Shown here in pieces: positions 60,380-64,000 of a stretch of 64,000 bases of DNA. Position 1 is the stretch's first letter, and each line of letters opens with the position of its first letter. Under the pieces are notes generated by a model. That model ran no database searches. It was given only the letters and a program-made list of their open reading frames with translations, and was not told where the DNA came from. The DNA comes from Streptomyces sp. NBC_01217 (GTDB lineage: Bacteria > Actinomycetota > Actinomycetes > Streptomycetales > Streptomycetaceae): NCBI RefSeq assembly GCF_035994185.1, contig NZ_CP108538.1, positions 6,115,501-6,179,500 of the forward strand. The letters are read 5' to 3'. A program made the position numbers and the translations under genes.

Positions 60380-61225
60380 ATGAACCTGCTGCTCGCCGAG
60401 GTGGCCCAGGCCACCCAGCGGCTGGCCGACGCCGGTGTCCCTTCACCGCGATTCGACGCGGAGGAGCTCGCCGCCTTCGTGCACGGCGTCAAGCGGGGCG
60501 AGTTGCACCATGTGCCTGACACCGACTTCGACGCCCGCTACTGGGAGGCCATCGCCCGCCGCGAGGCCCGCGAACCGCTCCAGCACATCACCGGACGCGC
60601 CTTCTTCCGCTACCTGGAGCTCCAGGTCGGACCCGGTGTCTTCGTCCCCCGCCCGGAGACCGAATCGGTCGTCGGCTGGGCGATAGACGCCGTGCGCGCG
60701 ATGGATGTCGTCGAGCCGGTCGTCGTCGACCTCTGCAGCGGATCCGGCGCCATCGCCCTGGCCATGGCCCAGGAGGTGCCCCGCTCCCGCGTGCACGCCG
60801 TGGAACTGTCCGAGGAGGCCCTCACCTGGACGCGGAAGAACGCCGAGGGATCCAGGGTCACCGTCCACCACGGAGACGCGCTCACCGCCCTTCCCGAGCT
60901 CGACGGCCAGGTCGACCTGGTCATCTCCAACCCGCCGTACATCCCGCTCACCGAGTGGGAGTACGTGGCGCCCGAGGCCCGTGACCACGACCCGGACATG
61001 GCCCTCTTCTCCGGCGAGGACGGCCTCGACACCATCCGCGGCATCGAACGCACCGCACACCGTCTGCTGCGCCCCGGCGGCCTCGTCGTCATCGAGCACG
61101 CCGACACCCAGGGCGGCCAGGTGCCGTGGATCTTCACCGAGGAACGCGGCTGGGCCGACGCGGCCGACCACCCGGACCTGAACAACCGGCCGCGGTTCGC
61201 CACGGCCCGCAAGGCCATGCCGTGA
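60380..61225 (+). CDS. prmC: Release factor glutamine methyltransferase
   Basis: 281-aa S-adenosylmethionine-dependent methyltransferase acting on the GGQ glutamine of release factors. N-terminal helical domain, then VVDLCSGSGAIALAMA (SAM-binding) and the NPPY motif in LVISNPPYIPL. GGAG precedes the ATG. It lies 67 bp after prfA and before the YrdC-type gene, the common actinobacterial order. Confidence 0.95.
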   Translation: MNLLLAEVAQATQRLADAGVPSPRFDAEELAAFVHGVKRGELHHVPDTDFDARYWEAIARREAREPLQHITGRAFFRYLELQVGPGVFVPRPETESVVGWAIDAVRAMDVVEPVVVDLCSGSGAIALAMAQEVPRSRVHAVELSEEALTWTRKNAEGSRVTVHHGDALTALPELDGQVDLVISNPPYIPLTEWEYVAPEARDHDPDMALFSGEDGLDTIRGIERTAHRLLRPGGLVVIEHADTQGGQVPWIFTEERGWADAADHPDLNNRPRFATARKAMP

Positions 61226-61289
61226 CCCGCGGCGACCACCCGCACGACCCGTACCCGCCATACCCGTACATGCTTGAGGAGGCCGGCTG

Positions 61290-61937
61290 ATGGCACGGCG
61301 ATACGACTGCAACGACGCGACCGACCGTACGACGGGTCTGCGTGAGGCCGCGTCGGCCGTCCGCCGCGGCGAACTGGTCGTGCTGCCCACCGACACCGTG
61401 TACGGGATCGGTGCGGACGCCTTCAGTTCCGAGGGCGTCGCCGACCTGCTGGACGCCAAGGGCCGTGGCCGCAACATGCCCACGCCCGTGCTGATCGGCT
61501 CCCCGAACACCCTGCACGGACTGGTCACGGACTTCTCCGAGCAGGCCTGGGAACTCGTCGACGCCTTCTGGCCCGGCGCCCTCACGCTCGTCGCCAAGCA
61601 CCAGCCTTCGCTGCAGTGGGACCTCGGGGACACCCGCGGCACCGTCGCCATCCGGATGCCGCTGCACCCGGTCGCCATCGAGTTGCTCACCGAGGTCGGC
61701 CCGATGGCCGTCTCCAGCGCCAACCTCACCGGACACCCGGCCCCCGAGGACTGCGACGCCGCCCAGGACATGCTCGGCGACTCCGTCTCCGTCTACCTCG
61801 ACGGCGGCGCGACGCCCGGCATCGTGCCGTCGTCGATCGTCGACGTGACCGGCAAGGTTCCCGTACTGCTGCGCACGGGTGCGCTCTCGGCCGAGGAGCT
61901 CCGCAAGGTGGTACCCGACCTCGAGGTGGCCAATTGA
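61290..61937 (+). CDS. L-threonylcarbamoyladenylate synthase (YrdC/Sua5 family)
   Basis: 215-aa enzyme that makes threonylcarbamoyl-AMP for the t6A37 modification of ANN-reading tRNAs. Signature: RGELVVLPTDTVYGIGADAF, PMAVSSANLTGHP and VPSSIVDVTG. GAGGAGG-like sequence GAGGAGGCCGG precedes the ATG. Its stop overlaps the TTG start of the next gene. Confidence 0.93.
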   Translation: MARRYDCNDATDRTTGLREAASAVRRGELVVLPTDTVYGIGADAFSSEGVADLLDAKGRGRNMPTPVLIGSPNTLHGLVTDFSEQAWELVDAFWPGALTLVAKHQPSLQWDLGDTRGTVAIRMPLHPVAIELLTEVGPMAVSSANLTGHPAPEDCDAAQDMLGDSVSVYLDGGATPGIVPSSIVDVTGKVPVLLRTGALSAEELRKVVPDLEVAN

Positions 61938-62575
61938 CCGCCCCTGAGGGGCGTGGCATAGCGGGGCAGTCCGACACTTTCCGCATCCTCCACGTCAGTA
62001 CCGGCAACGTCTGCCGCTCACCGATCACCGAGCGGCTGACCCGCCATGCCCTGGTGGACCGCCTCGGCGATCCCCGTCAGGGCGGACTGATCGTGGAGAG
62101 TGCGGGCACCTGGGGCCACGAAGGCGCCCCCATGGAGGCCAACGCCGAGATCGTCCTCGCCGACTTCGGCGCCGACACCACCGGCTTCGTCGGCCGGGAA
62201 CTGCTCGACGAGCATGTGATCCGGGCCGACCTGGTGCTCACCGCCACCCGCGACCACCGGGCCCAGGTGATCTCCATGGGGCACTCGGCCGGCCTGCGCA
62301 CCTTCACCCTCAAGGAATTCACCCGGCTGGTCCGGGCCATAGACCCCGCCACACTGCCCGACCCGCGCGACGAGGGCGTCGTCGAGCGCGCCCGCGCACT
62401 GGTCCGCGCCGCGGCCGCGCTGCGCGGCTGGCTCCTGGCCCCCACCGCCGAGGCCGACGAGGTGTACGACCCGTACGGCGCCCCGATCACGTTCTTCCGC
62501 TCCATCGGCGACGAGATCAACCAGGCCCTGGACCCGGTGGTCACGGCTTTGACGGGTGTCGCGGCCAATCACTGA
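61934..62575 (+). CDS. Low-molecular-weight phosphatase-family protein, Cys-to-Ser
   Basis: 213-aa protein of the LMW protein-tyrosine-phosphatase/arsenate reductase fold. The P-loop reads HVSTGNVCRSPITERL: the nucleophilic Cys of CxxxxxR is Ser, while the Arg and Ser of CRSP are retained, so normal Cys-dependent catalysis is unlikely. The C-terminal DP motif (LPDPRDE) is present. TTG 61934 overlaps the YrdC stop and has GAGGTGG 7 nt upstream. The last 20 codons are duplicated downstream. It may be a binding or regulatory pseudophosphatase. Confidence 0.8.
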   Translation: MTAPEGRGIAGQSDTFRILHVSTGNVCRSPITERLTRHALVDRLGDPRQGGLIVESAGTWGHEGAPMEANAEIVLADFGADTTGFVGRELLDEHVIRADLVLTATRDHRAQVISMGHSAGLRTFTLKEFTRLVRAIDPATLPDPRDEGVVERARALVRAAAALRGWLLAPTAEADEVYDPYGAPITFFRSIGDEINQALDPVVTALTGVAANH

Positions 62576-62748
62576 GGACGGCTCGCACCGACGGCCGGAG
62601 GCCGGCGCAGCGGCGCGAAGCCTGGGAGGCCCTCTGGGGCCGAGCGGTGCGAGGGGCGCGTCGGGAGTGGTGCTCAACCAGGCCCTGGACCCGGTGGTCA
62701 CGGCTTTGACGGGTGTCACGGCCAATCACTGAGGACGACTCGCACCGA
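62517..62748. repeat. 75-bp direct duplication at the phosphatase 3' end
   Basis: 62517-62591 and 62674-62748 agree at 73 of 75 positions, including the last codons and stop of the phosphatase gene. The copy has no start or upstream reading frame, so it is a non-coding duplication relic in the 330-bp gap before the next gene. Confidence 0.9.
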
Positions 62749-62905
62749 ACGGGCGCTCCTGCGCCACTCTGACGGCCGTACTCACGGGCCCGGCACTGGG
62801 GGCCGGGCGGGTGTACGGCGTCGTCGCACAGCGGGCAGGGGGCCCCTCACGGGCCTACATTGGAGCTGACGTCAGCGCACCCCTCCCCAGGCCCGGAGCC
62901 GTCAG

Positions 62906-64000
62906 ATGCCGGTCACCACTCCTGCCGCCCCCACCACCGCCCAGGCCACCCTGCCGCAGGGCTTCGGCGCCCTGCTCCGGGAGGACCCGGAGATCGCCGC
63001 CGTGCTGCTGGGGGAGCTGCACCGGCAGTCGAGCACCCTGCAGCTGATCGCCGCCGAGAACTTCACCTCGCCCGCGGTCCTCGCCGCACTCGGCTCACCG
63101 CTCGCCAACAAGTACGCCGAGGGCTACCCCGGCGCCCGCTACCACGGCGGCTGCGAGCAGGCCGACGCCGCCGAACGCATCGCCTGCCGGCGCGCCACCT
63201 CGCTCTTCGGCGCCGAACACGCCAACGTCCAGGCGCACTCCGGCTCCTCCGCCGTCCTCGCCGCCTATGCCGCCCTGCTGCGTCCCGGCGACACGGTGCT
63301 CGCGATGGGCCTCCCGTACGGCGGACATCTCACCCACGGCTCGCCCGCCAACTTCTCCGGCCGCTGGTTCGAGTTCATCGGTTACGGGGTGGACTCCGAG
63401 AGCGGCCTGATCGACTACGAGCAGGTGCGCGCACTGGCCCGCGCGCACCGCCCCAAGGCGATCGTCAGCGGCTCGATCTCCTACCCCCGCCATCCCGACT
63501 ACGAACTGTTCCGGGAGATCGCCGACGAGGTGGGCGCGTTTCTCATCGCCGACGCCGCGCACCCGATGGGGCTGATCGCCGGGGGAGCGGCGCCGAGCCC
63601 CGTCCCGTACGCCGATGTGGTCTGCGCGACCACGCACAAGGTGCTGCGCGGTCCGCGCGGCGGGATGATCCTGTGCGGCGCGGAACTGGCCGAGCGGATC
63701 GACCGGGCGGTCTTCCCGTTCACCCAGGGCGGCGCGCAGATGCACACGGTCGCCGCGAAGGCGGTCGCGTTCGGGGAGGCGGCCGCTCCGGCGTTCGCGG
63801 CGTACGCCCACCGGGTGGTGGCCCATGCCCGGGTGCTGGCCGCCGGCCTGGAGGCCGAGGGCTTCGAGGTCACCACGGGCGGCACGGACACCCACCTGAT
63901 CGTCGCGGACCCGGCCCCGCTGGGCGTCGACGGTCCCACCGCCCGCGCCCGGCTGGCAGCGGCGGGCCTGGTGCTGGACACCTGCGCGCTGCCGTACGGG
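62906..64000 (+). CDS. glyA: Serine hydroxymethyltransferase, second copy (partial, cut by window end)
   Basis: 365 codons are visible and the stop is beyond the window. The product has the SHMT pattern LQLIAAENFTSPAV, KYAEGYPGARYHGG, AAHPMGLIAGG and PLP Lys in CATTHKVLRGPRGG. GGAG lies 7 nt before ATG 62906. It is clearly divergent from the 35035 gene (for example SGSISYPRHPDYELF) and has no ZTP-type leader, so it is probably a paralogue with different regulation or substrate. Confidence 0.92.
   Translation, partial: MPVTTPAAPTTAQATLPQGFGALLREDPEIAAVLLGELHRQSSTLQLIAAENFTSPAVLAALGSPLANKYAEGYPGARYHGGCEQADAAERIACRRATSLFGAEHANVQAHSGSSAVLAAYAALLRPGDTVLAMGLPYGGHLTHGSPANFSGRWFEFIGYGVDSESGLIDYEQVRALARAHRPKAIVSGSISYPRHPDYELFREIADEVGAFLIADAAHPMGLIAGGAAPSPVPYADVVCATTHKVLRGPRGGMILCGAELAERIDRAVFPFTQGGAQMHTVAAKAVAFGEAAAPAFAAYAHRVVAHARVLAAGLEAEGFEVTTGGTDTHLIVADPAPLGVDGPTARARLAAAGLVLDTCALPYG

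Noticed and set aside
62674..62748. A second short phosphatase gene
   Set aside because: Only the final codons are duplicated; there is no start codon or upstream coding sequence.

Overview
The window looks like a core-chromosome segment of a Streptomyces species. The evidence is a very high G+C content with G/C-biased third codon positions, many GTG/TTG starts, a conservon (sensor-like ATPase, roadblock, DUF742 and GTPase-like genes in a chain of overlaps), an NrtL-type ArgS relative, and a rho gene with a long RG-rich insert. From memory, the gene order from lon to glyA resembles the S. coelicolor region from about SCO5285 to SCO5364. I could not check that here.

Layout: 0-5.3 kb: lon behind an HspR-type HAIR element, a NodB-like lipoprotein, a GH25 lysozyme and a MarR regulator. 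5.3-13.4 kb: a PP2C-like protein, the conservon with a StyA-like flavoprotein, and an NlpC/P60 endopeptidase. 13.6-19.7 kb: a PQQ-propeller pseudokinase, TetR, and two divergent non-identical di-iron proteins. 19.8-26.0 kb, minus strand: a lipoprotein plus orphan histidine kinase, a RodA/FtsW flippase-polymerase, a class B PBP and an amidase. 26.1-30.8 kb: a zinc-ribbon protein, a HEAT-repeat protein, and a divergent LigD-polymerase/Ku pair for end joining. 31-36.8 kb: an S53 protease, a membrane protein of unknown role, and glyA behind a ZTP riboswitch.

36.94-47.74 kb is an integrated, decayed island. It is bounded by a 43-bp direct repeat made of the 3' half of tRNA-Arg(CCG); the complete tRNA gene is at the right end. 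No integrase or replication gene remains. It carries four transposase loci, a nitroreductase, small unknown proteins, an S1-domain protein, a DUF1152 protein, a truncated HEAT relative, a GntR regulator with three matching operators, and an anti-sigma-like ATP-binding protein. The most interesting item is a low-GC gene with a possible PD-(D/E)XK signature. It is cut by two insertion sequences with clean target duplications (TAA and CTGAG). Removing both restores one continuous frame to a stop at 43,140; its 5' end is lost to a third transposase.

47.8-64 kb returns to core genes: a receiver protein, nrtL, the aspartate-family genes lysA-hom-thrC-thrB, rho, an LCP-family transferase, rpmE, prfA-prmC, a YrdC-type tRNA t6A enzyme, a low-molecular-weight phosphatase homologue lacking the nucleophilic Cys, and the start of a second glyA. 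Many start codons here were set by Shine-Dalgarno spacing; where this differs from the longest frame it is stated.
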